A stretch of DNA of 64,000 bases from JAFGPL01 sp963781805 (GCA_963781805.1 CAWAHF010000004.1:2852001-2916000), one strand, 5' to 3'. Positions 1 through 8,799 are shown, numbered from the stretch's first letter. Notes: generated from the sequence alone by a model not told the origin. Numbers and translations are program-made.

Positions 1-1
1 G

Positions 2-457
2 ATGGATATTCATCTGACCAGAAAACCTTATTATCATTTTATGTCGCCAAGGATTTATCTTGGAATTACCCACGTAATAAATAACAAATTATCGGTTAAT
101 GCTTTAGTATCATCCAAAATAACAAAAGAAAAAATACAATCAGGGTTGACTTTATCGGCAAACTGGAGGCCTTATAAGCAATTTGGAGCTATCGCTAGCT
201 GGTCTTATATCCATCGCAGTATAAACAACTTTGGAGCGGGTGTAGTTCTTGGCCGTAATCCTGTACAGTTTTATTTGGTTAGTGACAATGTGGTGGGCAT
301 GATATGGCCGCAAAGCACCAAAAATCTAAACTTACGCTTTGGCCTGAATATCATTCTGGGATGTCGAAATAAGTCTGACATTGATGACTGCGGTTGTTAC
401 TGGTTAAGAAAAGCAGAGGAACGAAAGGAGCGAAAAGAGAGATTGATGCATAAGTGA
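2..457 (+). CDS. C-terminal part of an outer-membrane beta-barrel protein, DUF5723-like (5' end outside window)
   Basis: The reading frame is open from the window edge, so the ATG at base 2 is probably internal and the true start lies upstream. The 151 visible residues alternate polar and hydrophobic positions as in amphipathic beta-strands and contain strand-like stretches ending in aromatic residues. The segment NLRFGLNIILGC near residue 110-121 resembles the last strand of Bacteroidota DUF5723-type outer-membrane proteins. A charged tail rich in Lys, Glu and Arg follows, which is unusual for a barrel because the last strand normally ends the protein. The family assignment comes from memory of such proteins and is tentative. 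The gene converges on the trp operon, with only about 60 bases between them. Confidence 0.5.
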   Translation: MDIHLTRKPYYHFMSPRIYLGITHVINNKLSVNALVSSKITKEKIQSGLTLSANWRPYKQFGAIASWSYIHRSINNFGAGVVLGRNPVQFYLVSDNVVGMIWPQSTKNLNLRFGLNIILGCRNKSDIDDCGCYWLRKAEERKERKERLMHK

Positions 458-519
458 GTTTAATATACCAATCGCAATTTCCCTTTTAGCGTTCGATACT
501 TTATGTAAAACAGGGAATC

Positions 520-1293
520 TCATTCTCTTATCATTTTTACAAACCTTTCAATTTTGTCTTCCAGCTCACCCTCTTCTGCCAGTGCCTTTATAAACGCACT
601 TCCAATAATCACCCCATTTGCATATTTACATGCTTTTTGAAAGGTTTCATGATTGGATATACCGAAACCAATCAGCTTTGGATTTTTCAAATTCATGTTG
701 TTCAGCCGGTTAAAATATGCCTCTTGCTCATCTGATATTGAATTTTTCATACCTGTGGTTGACGATGATGATACCATATAGATGAAGCCTTTACTCTCCT
801 TATCTATTTTGTAAATTCTATCATCGCTGGTTTGGGGAGAGATTAAGAAAATCATATGCAGGTTGTATTTTTCAAAGGTTCGTTTATACTCTTCAAGGTA
901 TACGTCAAGAGGCAAATCGGGCAGAATTACACCATCAATTCCCAATTCATGGCATTTTTCACAAAATCTGTCTATTCCATATTGCATCACAGGGTTGATA
1001 TAACCCATCATTAACAACGGAATATCCACTTCTGATCTTATATCTTCAAGTTGTTCAAACAGGATACGAAGACTCATTCCGTTTTTCAGCGCTATATCAT
1101 TGCTTTTCTGAATCACCGGACCATCGGCCATAGGATCGCTGAACGGCATTCCGATTTCAATCAGATCAACTCCGTTCTTTACCAACAATTTTATCATCTG
1201 AGGTGTATCCTTAAGTTCCGGATAACCGGCAGAAAAATAAACTGAAAGAATATCTTTTTTCTTGTTTGTGAATAATTCGTTAATTCGGTTCAT
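520..1293 (-). CDS. trpA: Tryptophan synthase alpha chain
   Basis: The alpha subunit cleaves indole-3-glycerol phosphate to indole and glyceraldehyde 3-phosphate and passes indole to TrpB through the alpha2beta2 tunnel. The 257-residue length is normal for this TIM-barrel family. The active-site segment EIGMPFSDPMADGP is intact, giving the two catalytic acids as Glu46 and Asp57 (Glu49 and Asp60 in the Salmonella enzyme). The C-terminal phosphate-binding stretch GFGIS...GVIIGSAF is also present. It is the last gene of the minus-strand trp operon, 13 bases after trpB. I see no clear terminator after it before the convergent neighbour. Confidence 0.97.
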   Translation of the reverse strand: MNRINELFTNKKKDILSVYFSAGYPELKDTPQMIKLLVKNGVDLIEIGMPFSDPMADGPVIQKSNDIALKNGMSLRILFEQLEDIRSEVDIPLLMMGYINPVMQYGIDRFCEKCHELGIDGVILPDLPLDVYLEEYKRTFEKYNLHMIFLISPQTSDDRIYKIDKESKGFIYMVSSSSTTGMKNSISDEQEAYFNRLNNMNLKNPKLIGFGISNHETFQKACKYANGVIIGSAFIKALAEEGELEDKIERFVKMIRE

Positions 1294-1306
1294 TGTACAA
1301 AGCTTA

Positions 1307-2494
1307 TTAAATGTAAGAATCCAAATATTTCATATAAGTGGCTAAATCTTTATCTCCTCTGCCGGAAAGATTTATCACGACGATATCGTCAGGCTTGAAT
1401 TTCTTCTTTTCAAGAATGGCTAGTGCATGCGCTGATTCAAGCGCCGGAATGATTCCATCTGTTCTGGTAAGCTGAAAGGCTGCTTTTAAAGCCTCATCAT
1501 CAGTGGCATTATCAAAAATTGCCCGGCCTGTTTTGAAAAGAAAACTATGCATAGGACCTATCCCCGGATAATCCAATCCTGCCGAGATGGAATAAGGTTC
1601 AATGACCTGTCCATCGTCATCCTGCATTAACATGGTACGGCTTCCGTGCAAAACACCGGGCCTTCCCAGTACCATGGTTGCAGCTGATTCTCCTGAATCA
1701 ATTCCTTTGCCGCTGGCTTCAACCGCAATGAGATGCACATGCTTATTATCAAGGTAGTGGTAAAATGCCCCTGCTGCATTACTTCCACCTCCAACACAAG
1801 CAATTATATAATCCGGATCTTCCTTACCCGTGTGTTCTTTCAACTGCCATTTCATCTCCTCACTAATAACCGACTGTAATCTGGCTACCATATCCGGATA
1901 AGGAGCTGGTCCAACTACCGAACCAATTATATAATGTGTGTCGAGCGGATGGTTGATCCAGTCGCGAATAGCTTCGTTGGTGGCATCTTTCAAGGTCATA
2001 TTACCACTAAATACCGGTACAACTTCAGCCCCAAGCATTTTCATTCTGAGCACGTTGGGCTGCTGACGATCCACATCGAGCTTACCCATATACACAATGC
2101 ATTTTAAATTTTTCAAAGCGCATACCGTTGCCGTGGCAACGCCATGCTGACCAGCTCCTGTTTCAGCAATGATACGGGTTTTACCCAGTCTTTGGGCAAT
2201 AAGTATTTGTCCGATGGTATTATTAATTTTATGTGCTCCTGTATGCGCCAGATCTTCTCTTTTCAGGTAGATATTCGTTTTATAAAGAGCAGATAATCTT
2301 TCTGATCGATAAAGCGGAGTAGGCCTGCCGGCATAGTCTTTGAGTAATCCTCGAAATTCTTCCTGAAATTTTTTATCCGCCAGAATATCCAGATAACTGT
2401 CTCTCAACTCCTTAATATTCGGATACATTGACTCCGGAATAAAGGCACCGCCAAATTCTCTGTAGAAGCCTTTCTCATTTACATTATAATTCAT
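1307..2494 (-). CDS. trpB: Tryptophan synthase beta chain
   Basis: The PLP-dependent beta subunit condenses indole with L-serine to make tryptophan. The 395-residue protein has the TrpB1 hallmarks: HTGAHKINNT with the PLP lysine at about Lys89, the phosphate-binding loop GGGSNA in the middle, and the C-terminal NLSGRGDKD. It matches the usual TrpB1 length (about 395-400) rather than the longer TrpB2 form, which fits a TrpA-coupled enzyme. It lies 2 bases downstream of trpF and 13 bases upstream of trpA, so the three are almost certainly co-transcribed. Confidence 0.98.
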   Translation of the reverse strand: MNYNVNEKGFYREFGGAFIPESMYPNIKELRDSYLDILADKKFQEEFRGLLKDYAGRPTPLYRSERLSALYKTNIYLKREDLAHTGAHKINNTIGQILIAQRLGKTRIIAETGAGQHGVATATVCALKNLKCIVYMGKLDVDRQQPNVLRMKMLGAEVVPVFSGNMTLKDATNEAIRDWINHPLDTHYIIGSVVGPAPYPDMVARLQSVISEEMKWQLKEHTGKEDPDYIIACVGGGSNAAGAFYHYLDNKHVHLIAVEASGKGIDSGESAATMVLGRPGVLHGSRTMLMQDDDGQVIEPYSISAGLDYPGIGPMHSFLFKTGRAIFDNATDDEALKAAFQLTRTDGIIPALESAHALAILEKKKFKPDDIVVINLSGRGDKDLATYMKYLDSYI

Positions 2495-2496
2495 AT

Positions 2497-3126
2497 TCAG
2501 ATTTGATTTAATTTCTTTATAAATGTTTCAATAAGTTCAATATCCTTAAAACCAGGTGATTTCTCAAACCGGCTGTTAATATCAAGAGTAATCATTTTAA
2601 TTTTTTTCAGCATCTTTAAATCATCCATATCATCAATGCCGATTCCTCCACTTAGTAAAAATGGTTTGTGATAATTATATTTTTCCAGAATTTTCCAATC
2701 AAATTTTTTTCCGGAACCGCCATAAGTCGGGACTTTGGTATCGAAAAGATAGAATTCACAGTACTTGTCGTACTCCTCTAACAGTAAAAAGTCAAATGTT
2801 TCATCTATACTAAAGGCTTTAATTATTCGGATACCTGTTTTCGACAGATTTTTGCAATATTCTGCAGATTCTCGCCCGTGTAACTGAACCAGGTCCAAAC
2901 CATATTTTTCTATCTTACCAGTAACATAGGTAGTTTCAGCATTCACAAACACTCCTGCTTTTTTAATATACTCGGGAACCAGAGCTGATATCTCCTGCCT
3001 GAAATCTTCACCTACAAAGCGAGGAGACTTATCATAAAAGATGAAACCTATATAGTCTGGTTTCAAATCCACCAGGGCTTTGATATTCTCTTTGTCCCGC
3101 ATCCCGCATACTTTGAGTCTAAACAT
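2497..3126 (-). CDS. trpF: Phosphoribosylanthranilate isomerase
   Basis: This enzyme converts N-(5-phosphoribosyl)anthranilate to the carboxyphenylamino-deoxyribulose phosphate used by TrpC. The N-terminus MFRLKVCGM carries the catalytic cysteine (Cys7) of the K(V/I)CG motif. The general-acid aspartate lies in FLFDTKVPTYGGSG, and LLSGGIG is a phosphate-binding loop. The length (209 residues) is normal. The gene is free-standing, not fused to trpC as in enteric bacteria. Upstream it is separated from trpC by a roughly 0.6-kb cassette carrying a broken four-helix-bundle gene; downstream it nearly touches trpB. Confidence 0.96.
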   Translation of the reverse strand: MFRLKVCGMRDKENIKALVDLKPDYIGFIFYDKSPRFVGEDFRQEISALVPEYIKKAGVFVNAETTYVTGKIEKYGLDLVQLHGRESAEYCKNLSKTGIRIIKAFSIDETFDFLLLEEYDKYCEFYLFDTKVPTYGGSGKKFDWKILEKYNYHKPFLLSGGIGIDDMDDLKMLKKIKMITLDINSRFEKSPGFKDIELIETFIKKLNQI

Positions 3127-3186
3127 AACATCTATTATTTTAAGGAAGAATGAAAAATGGAAAAAATGGAAAGATGAGAATTATCA

Positions 3187-3588
3187 CTATATTGTCTCCC
3201 ACTCTTCGTTTAGTTTCATCTTTTTCTTAATTGATTTAATCAAACTAATTAATTCATTTTCTGTCTTATAATGTAGTTCTTCTAATTTATTAAATTCTAC
3301 CATCTAAATATGTTCAGCTTTAAGAAAACTGTGATAACAACTACATAATTCTCCACATGAGCCTAAGGCTATATTCAAAAAATTGAGATATTCCTTTATT
3401 GATTTTCTGCAATGCCCCTCTGCAATATTACAATTGACACTGTGGGCAGCATCAATGGCATTAGAGGCGACTTTTAATAAACCCGGTGGAAAATTTGAAA
3501 ATATTTTATAACACAAAACATATAACTCAACTGCATCCTGCCATACTCTCAGATTTCTGAATCCTCTATTAACATTTTTTCTTTCCAT
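3187..3588 (-). pseudogene. Four-helix-bundle protein (23S rRNA intervening-sequence family), interrupted by an in-frame stop
   Basis: The first 94 codons encode a typical S23/four-helix-bundle N-terminus (FRNLRVWQDAVEL, then NIAEGHCRKS, then LNIALGSCGEL). A TAG codon at 3304-3306 ends that frame. The same frame continues without further stops for 39 codons (VEFNKLEELHYKTENELIS...) to a TAG at 3187-3189, and that tail matches the fourth helix expected in this family. Full length would be about 133 residues, the usual size. I therefore read one nonsense mutation in an otherwise intact gene; a sequencing error or translation from the Met just after the stop are alternatives. Such small genes are often scattered between Bacteroidota operons. 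Their function is unknown. Confidence 0.72.
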
Positions 3589-3666
3589 TAAATTAAAAAG
3601 TATTGATTATTATTTTTGAGATATAATAATTTCCTTCTCATTTTCCATCCCCCTACTCTTTCATCT

Positions 3667-3718
3667 TTCCATCCTTCCATCCTTCCATCCTTCCAATCTT
3701 CCATCCTTCCATCCTTCC
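3667..3718. repeat. Short tandem repeat, 8-bp unit TTCCATCC, about 6.5 copies
   Basis: Three exact copies of TTCCATCC are followed by a 1-unit variant (TTCCAATC) and two more copies plus a half. It lies just upstream of the four-helix-bundle pseudogene and immediately downstream of the trpC stop codon in transcription order. Slippage could change the tract length. No ORF or hairpin depends on it. Confidence 0.85.
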
Positions 3719-3721
3719 TCA

Positions 3722-4504
3722 CTATTTCAAAAATTCCACAAATTCTAAAAAAGCTTTTACCGGATCGTCCGATTTCATGAAATTTTCTCCAATTAAAAAA
3801 CCGTTATATCCACAATCTTTTAATTTCTTTATGGCATCCGGTGAGGAAATCCCACTCTCGGATATTTTTAAAAACTCACCGGGAATATACTTAATCAGTT
3901 CAACAGATGTATTAATATCTACCTCGAATGTTTTCAGGTTCCGGTTATTTACGCCAACAATATCAATATAATTATTTAACAGATTCAGTTCATCCAATTC
4001 ATGAATTTCCATGATAACCTGCAAATTGAGCGATTTGGCAGATCTGGCAAATTCCAGAATCTCCATCTTCGACAGACAAGCAGCTATCAACAGGATGGCA
4101 TCTGCGCCAATGGCCCTGGCTTCAATAATCTGGTATTCATCCACCGTAAAGTCTTTCCTCAGAATTGGTATTTCATTAACCTCTCGTGCTTTCACTAAAT
4201 CTTCGTTTGATCCTCCAAAATAGGCAAAGTCTGTTAACACGGATAATCCCGATGCCCCTGCCTCTGCATAGCCTTTGGTAATTTCTTCTGGTTGTGCCTT
4301 TTCGTTTATAATACCTTTTGAAGGTGATTTCTTTTTGAATTCAGTAATTATGGAAGTTTTATTTACATTTTTTATGGAAAGGGATAATGACAGAACTTCC
4401 CTTTCGAAGTAAGGAGCCTGTTCCAGTTTTCTGAATGGAATCCGTTCTTTTTGATTTTTTACCTCAACTTTTTTGTGTGCTACAATTTCCTCAAGTATGT
4501 TCAT
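3722..4504 (-). CDS. trpC: Indole-3-glycerol phosphate synthase
   Basis: This TIM-barrel enzyme closes the pyrrole ring of indole-3-glycerol phosphate with loss of CO2 and water. Recognisable segments of the 260-residue protein are IITEFKKKSPSKG with the catalytic lysine, VLTDFAYFGGS, ILRKDFTVDEYQI (second catalytic Lys), VGVNNRNLKTF and ISESGISSP. Its start overlaps the end of the GNAT gene by 4 bases (ATGA type), so translation is probably coupled. It is a single-function enzyme without the TrpF fusion seen in enterics. Confidence 0.97.
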   Translation of the reverse strand: MNILEEIVAHKKVEVKNQKERIPFRKLEQAPYFEREVLSLSLSIKNVNKTSIITEFKKKSPSKGIINEKAQPEEITKGYAEAGASGLSVLTDFAYFGGSNEDLVKAREVNEIPILRKDFTVDEYQIIEARAIGADAILLIAACLSKMEILEFARSAKSLNLQVIMEIHELDELNLLNNYIDIVGVNNRNLKTFEVDINTSVELIKYIPGEFLKISESGISSPDAIKKLKDCGYNGFLIGENFMKSDDPVKAFLEFVEFLK

Positions 4505-4962
4505 TTCAGTGAAATTATTTTTTCCATAAATACAGCCTCCACCCCATCGTGAAACGTATCATAGTTTACTATCCTATACCCGATTTTTTCATAAAGTCTG
4601 ATATTATTCTTGCTTTTTGCGCCTGTTCCAAGCTTGAATATATTGACTTTGGGATAGTATTTCTCTATTTCCAGTAACAAAGCTTTACCAATTCCCAGTT
4701 TCTGATAATCCGGATGTACCATTAATTTGGTCACCCAACAATCACCTTTTTCCAGATTGGCTCTTACCGAACCTACAATCATGGATTCTATTTCTGCTTT
4801 AAGAATAATTTTGCCCTCACACTCAGTTTGAATTTCTTCCAGGGTTTGAGTCAAGGGTTGAATATTGAAGTTATTGTAAAGCCGGGCTTCCTGCAAAAAA
4901 GCAATTTTCTGCAGGTTTAGGATTTCCGGCAAATCTGCCAGCTGTGCTCTTGAAATTTTCAT
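4501..4962 (-). CDS. GNAT-family N-acetyltransferase embedded in the trp operon
   Basis: The 153-residue protein has the GNAT fold signature: KLMVHPDYQKLGIGKALLLEIE near residues 80-101 is motif A with the acetyl-CoA pyrophosphate-binding loop (Q-x-x-G-I-G-K-A), followed by LGTGAKSKNNIRLYEKIGYRIV (motif B). The substrate cannot be told from sequence. It overlaps trpC by 4 bases and shares one base with the trpD stop, so it is translationally embedded between two tryptophan-biosynthesis genes. That suggests co-regulation by Trp supply but does not prove a pathway role. Confidence 0.9.
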   Translation of the reverse strand: MKISRAQLADLPEILNLQKIAFLQEARLYNNFNIQPLTQTLEEIQTECEGKIILKAEIESMIVGSVRANLEKGDCWVTKLMVHPDYQKLGIGKALLLEIEKYYPKVNIFKLGTGAKSKNNIRLYEKIGYRIVNYDTFHDGVEAVFMEKIISLK

Positions 4963-5957
4963 TAATTCTGTAATTCCAGTAATTTTTTAAAAATAGTATA
5001 TGCTTTCCTGTCTGCCAACGATTTCCTGGCCATTGAGATACATTCATCAATAGATTTCTTAGGAAAATAACAATAGAGCGCCATAGCAGAATTTGCAATT
5101 ACCACATTGTTTTGGGCGTCTGTTCCTTCTCCTTTTAATATATCCTCAAAAATCTTTGCAGACTCCTGAACCGTATTTCCGCCTTTTAAATCTGCATGCT
5201 CAATTTTCAATAATCCGAGAAAATCAGGAGACACTACTTCATTATTATGCAAAGAAATATATTTAAAATCACCTGTCAATGAGATTTCATCGTATCCATC
5301 CATACTATAAACAATGATATGATTGACTCCTACCTGCTTATAAACATCCGCATAAAGTTGCTGGACATTCTCACTGAATACCCCAATCAACTGGTTTGTC
5401 GGACGAGCCGGATTTACCATCGGTCCCAGAATATTAAAAAATGTCTTCACCTTCAGGGCTCTTCGCACCGGCCCGATATTTTTCATTGCCGGGTGAAAAA
5501 GCGGGGCATGTAAATAACAAAAGTTAGTTTTTGATATCTCATTCCTGAGTTTTGAAATATCGGTGCTGAATTTATAACCATAATGTTCGAGAATGTTTGA
5601 CGAGCCACATGGTGAAGAAACAGCGTAGTTCCCATGCTTTACAACTTTGGCTCCTGCTCCTGCCAACACAAATGCAGAGAGTGTGGATATGTTAAAAGTG
5701 TTTTTTTCATCTCCACCGGTACCACAAACATCAATCAAATTATACTCATCAAGCGGAACCTGTATTGCAAGATCAAGCATGGCGTCCCGGAATCCGGCAA
5801 GTTCTTCGGGCTTTATTTTTCGCATATTAAATATGGTAAGAAATGATGCCATTTCAGCCTCGCTGTATCTGCCGCTGGCAAGTTCACTCAGACTTTCTTT
5901 AGCACTTTCGCGGGTAAGGGTATTTCCCTCAAACAGGTAGTTAAGGGTATTTTTCAT
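4962..5957 (-). CDS. trpD: Anthranilate phosphoribosyltransferase
   Basis: The enzyme transfers phosphoribose from PRPP to anthranilate. The 331-residue protein shows the glycine-rich PRPP loop DVCGTGGDEKNTFNIST (about residues 81-97), the KHGNYAVSSPCGS segment and the NILGPMVNPARP motif, all in the expected order. The length is close to the family norm (about 330-345). It is stand-alone, not fused to TrpG. The gap to the upstream methyltransferase gene is about 80 bases, longer than other spacings in this operon. Confidence 0.97.
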   Translation of the reverse strand: MKNTLNYLFEGNTLTRESAKESLSELASGRYSEAEMASFLTIFNMRKIKPEELAGFRDAMLDLAIQVPLDEYNLIDVCGTGGDEKNTFNISTLSAFVLAGAGAKVVKHGNYAVSSPCGSSNILEHYGYKFSTDISKLRNEISKTNFCYLHAPLFHPAMKNIGPVRRALKVKTFFNILGPMVNPARPTNQLIGVFSENVQQLYADVYKQVGVNHIIVYSMDGYDEISLTGDFKYISLHNNEVVSPDFLGLLKIEHADLKGGNTVQESAKIFEDILKGEGTDAQNNVVIANSAMALYCYFPKKSIDECISMARKSLADRKAYTIFKKLLELQN

Positions 5958-6037
5958 TGTATGTTGATTTGGTTAATTTCATCTTTACTATTGTTAAGAA
6001 ATTATATGTTAGTATCTAATCTTTAATAATCCGGATG

Positions 6038-6799
6038 TTATGCCTGTAGGATAATTTTTCGCATCCTCCAGGTTATAGAAGATGTATCCGTTGGATGCTC
6101 AACAATTTTATTAAGTTCTTCTGAGACTATCTTTCTATCTGAATTAATCAGCTTATTTCTGACCCACTCTTCCTTTTCCCAGACCGATATGGTATTGGGA
6201 TAAAACCAGGAAGCCGCCAAATGATCTTTCACCGGAATCAGTGTGCTTACATTTTGAAAAATATTCAATCCATGCAGTTCTTTATCAAGCTGTTTACCAA
6301 TATACAGATTAGCACCCTGTGATTTGATTAATCCGTCGTTAACCGAAAGATATGTTTTAAATACCTCTTTATCAGTGTAAATATCCTCCAGTTCATCAAT
6401 AATTAAAAAACCTCCCGGATGCAGCGATCCAAGCCATCCTACAACTAGTTGTCTGATATTTTTGAGATGTGATAACACAAAACGAAAATAGATGATATCT
6501 GCTTTTACAGGCAGAGGTGTCCTTCTTATATCATGTTTTATAAATTGATAATTTTTAAATCTGTTTCCTGCCGATTCCAGAAAATTATCCGAGATATCAA
6601 TTCCGGTTACAGAGGATGCGCCTGTTGCTTTTGCAAGCATATTTGTCGTATAACCGGGACCGCAGCCAAGATCAACTGCTGAACTAATATTCCGTCGAAT
6701 ATGTTGTGCAATAAATTCTGATGCAATCGGATTAAAAAAAGCTGCAATTTTTTTTAACCGTTCATCAGCCGTAATGGTATCTCCAAACGTATAACGCAT
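6038..6799 (-). CDS. Class I SAM-dependent methyltransferase of unknown substrate
   Basis: The 253-residue protein has a Rossmann-type SAM site: motif I VDLGCGPGYTTNML (about residues 43-56), an acidic residue ending strand 2 in VTGIDIS, and DIIYFRFVLSHLKN as motif IV. It resembles small-molecule methyltransferases of the Methyltransf_11/25 type. It lies 5 bases downstream of trpG and upstream of trpD, so it is read with the trp operon. A role in modifying a Trp-pathway product would be guesswork; it may simply use the operon's regulation. Confidence 0.88.
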   Translation of the reverse strand: MRYTFGDTITADERLKKIAAFFNPIASEFIAQHIRRNISSAVDLGCGPGYTTNMLAKATGASSVTGIDISDNFLESAGNRFKNYQFIKHDIRRTPLPVKADIIYFRFVLSHLKNIRQLVVGWLGSLHPGGFLIIDELEDIYTDKEVFKTYLSVNDGLIKSQGANLYIGKQLDKELHGLNIFQNVSTLIPVKDHLAASWFYPNTISVWEKEEWVRNKLINSDRKIVSEELNKIVEHPTDTSSITWRMRKIILQA

Positions 6800-6804
6800 A
6801 TTTG

Positions 6805-7377
6805 TCAGATAGTTAACCAGTTTTCCATTATTTTTAATCCGTGTTCGGTAAGCACCGATTCGGGATGATACTGCACGCCGCGCACATCGTACTGTTTATG
6901 ACTGATACCCATAATCATCCCGGATTCATCTTCGGATGTAATCGTGAAACAATCAGGTAATCCATCTCTTGAAACCACCCAGGAGTGATATCTACCAACA
7001 TTTAGTTTTAAGGGAATACCAGTATGCAATGGATCATGGGTATCGAGAAGATTGATAGGTGTGGCAACCCCATGAAAGACCCGGTCCAGATTTATCAATA
7101 ATCCTCCGAATGCCTCACCGATTGCTTGATGACCCAGACAAACACCTAAAATACTTTTGGTTGCAGCATATGTTTTAATCAGGTCAAGACAAATGCCGGC
7201 TTCCACAGGTATTCCCGGACCTGGTGATAAAAGTATTTTGTCATATCTTCCAATTTCGTCAATTGAAATTTCATCATTTCTGAAGACATCCAATGGATCA
7301 TTCGTAAGATTGCGAATATAATGAACCAGATTGTATGTAAATGAATCGTAATTATCTATTACTAAAATGCGTTTCAT
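6805..7377 (-). CDS. trpG: Anthranilate synthase glutamine amidotransferase subunit
   Basis: This class I glutaminase releases ammonia for TrpE. The 190-residue protein begins with DNYDSFTYNLVHYI, contains the oxyanion segment LLSPGPGIP and the catalytic cysteine in GVCLGHQAIGEAFGG, and ends with the His-Glu pair in QYHPESVLTEHG. TrpG proteins can also serve as PabA; the position directly after trpE supports the tryptophan role. Length is as expected for a free-standing subunit. Confidence 0.96.
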   Translation of the reverse strand: MKRILVIDNYDSFTYNLVHYIRNLTNDPLDVFRNDEISIDEIGRYDKILLSPGPGIPVEAGICLDLIKTYAATKSILGVCLGHQAIGEAFGGLLINLDRVFHGVATPINLLDTHDPLHTGIPLKLNVGRYHSWVVSRDGLPDCFTITSEDESGMIMGISHKQYDVRGVQYHPESVLTEHGLKIMENWLTI

Positions 7378-7395
7378 AATCGTTAAATTTTATCA

Positions 7396-8799
7396 TTATA
7401 ACTCCTGTGCCAAATCGATAGCTTTTTTCAAAGCGCCAAGCTTGTTATTTACTTCCTGCAACTCATTTTCTTCTTTTGAGTCTGCCACAATACCTGCACC
7501 GGCCTGGTAAAAAAGAGTATTCCCTTTACTAAGGAAAGTTCGAATCATTATGGCATGGTTAAAGGTACCTTCGAAATCAATGAATCCAATTGCGCCTCCA
7601 TAGTATCCCCTGGATTGATTTTCGTATTTATCCAGCAATTCCATTGCCTTATATTTGGGCGCTCCCGAAAGTGTTCCGGCAGGGAAGGTAGCCGTCATCA
7701 TATCAATGCAGTTTGAATCTGGCTTGAGTTTCCCGGATACGGTGGATACCATATGAATAACATGTGAATAAAACTGTATTTCACGATAACTTTCAACTTT
7801 TATATCGGTACCGTATCGGCTCAAATCATTCCGTGCAAGATCAACCAGCATAATGTGCTCTGAATTTTCTTTTGGATCCTTTGCCAGTTTTTCGGCAGAT
7901 TCTTTATCTTTTTCATCATCGCCGGTGCGTTTGAATGTTCCTGCTATTGGATTAATATATGCCCTTCCGTTTTTAACCTTCAGCTGTGCCTCGGGAGATG
8001 ATCCAAAGATTCTGTACTCCCCGAAATCAAAATAAAAAAGATATGGCGAGGGATTGATAGATCTTAATGCACGATACAGGTTAAAATCATCCCCTTCAAA
8101 ATGTTGCGAAAATTGCCTTGACATCACTATCTGAAATACATCCCCACGATAACAATGTTGTTTTCCCTTGGTTACCATCTCTTTATATTCTTCGTTTGTA
8201 ACGTTTGAAACTTCATTGTTCAATGCCCGAAACCTCTTGGAATTAATATTCATATTATAAAGAAGCAGTTCCAGCTTTTCGATCAGACTGGGGCTATCAT
8301 CAAAATTGTTTTCGATAATGTGCATTACATTCTGATAGTGGTTTATGGCAATCACATAACGGAACAAGCTGTACCTGATATCCGGAATTTTATAGGCATC
8401 CTTTTGGGGTGCATTAAATTTTATGTTTTCAAAATATTGCACGGCATCATAGGTTGAATACCCAAACAACCCATTTACCGGAAGTTTGTCTTTTACTTCC
8501 TGTTGAAACCGACCGATAAAATTTTTGAATGAACTGTTAAACTTATTTTGAGAGGTCAAATTGTAAGTATCATGTGTTCCATCGGGGTATTCTTCGGTAA
8601 CGTGCCAGTTATCAAGCTGGTATGTAGCAACAGGTTCAATGCAAACCAAGGACAGGCTGTTTTCATTTCCCCTGTAATCGGAACTTTCGAGCAGTAACGA
8701 TTTTGGATAAAGGTCTCTTATCTTCATGTAGATACTGACGGGTGTGATTGTATCTGATAAGACCTTTTTAACTCTGGTTTTGAATTTATAAACTTTCAT
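7396..8799 (-). CDS. trpE: Anthranilate synthase component I
   Basis: TrpE makes anthranilate from chorismate and ammonia and is the committed step. The 467-residue protein ends in the chorismate-binding domain with the signature block PAGTLSGAPK...YYGGAIGFIDFEG...QAGAGIVADS. Near the N-terminus it has LLES (residues 36-39) followed ten residues later by Ser50, matching the LLES-X10-S tryptophan-binding motif known from feedback-inhibited enzymes, so allosteric inhibition by Trp is likely. It is the first structural gene after the attenuator. Confidence 0.97.
   Translation of the reverse strand: MKVYKFKTRVKKVLSDTITPVSIYMKIRDLYPKSLLLESSDYRGNENSLSLVCIEPVATYQLDNWHVTEEYPDGTHDTYNLTSQNKFNSSFKNFIGRFQQEVKDKLPVNGLFGYSTYDAVQYFENIKFNAPQKDAYKIPDIRYSLFRYVIAINHYQNVMHIIENNFDDSPSLIEKLELLLYNMNINSKRFRALNNEVSNVTNEEYKEMVTKGKQHCYRGDVFQIVMSRQFSQHFEGDDFNLYRALRSINPSPYLFYFDFGEYRIFGSSPEAQLKVKNGRAYINPIAGTFKRTGDDEKDKESAEKLAKDPKENSEHIMLVDLARNDLSRYGTDIKVESYREIQFYSHVIHMVSTVSGKLKPDSNCIDMMTATFPAGTLSGAPKYKAMELLDKYENQSRGYYGGAIGFIDFEGTFNHAIMIRTFLSKGNTLFYQAGAGIVADSKEENELQEVNNKLGALKKAIDLAQEL

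Larger units (their letters stand above)
3127..3721. mobile_element. Putative four-helix-bundle cassette inserted in the trp operon
   Basis: This 595-bp block separates trpF from trpC, while the neighbouring trp genes are spaced by 2-13 bases or overlap. It holds the broken four-helix-bundle gene, a tandem TTCCATCC tract on one side and a short related GGAAAGATGAGAA-type stretch in inverted orientation on the other (about 3150-3182). The layout suggests a unit that can be gained or lost as a block. There is no transposase and no clear target-site duplication, so calling it mobile is inference. Confidence 0.4.

Noticed and set aside
458..530. Weak stem TTCCCTTTT/AAAACAGGGAA between the first gene and trpA as a terminator
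   Set aside because: The arms are separated by a long loop with mismatches and no T-run on either strand.
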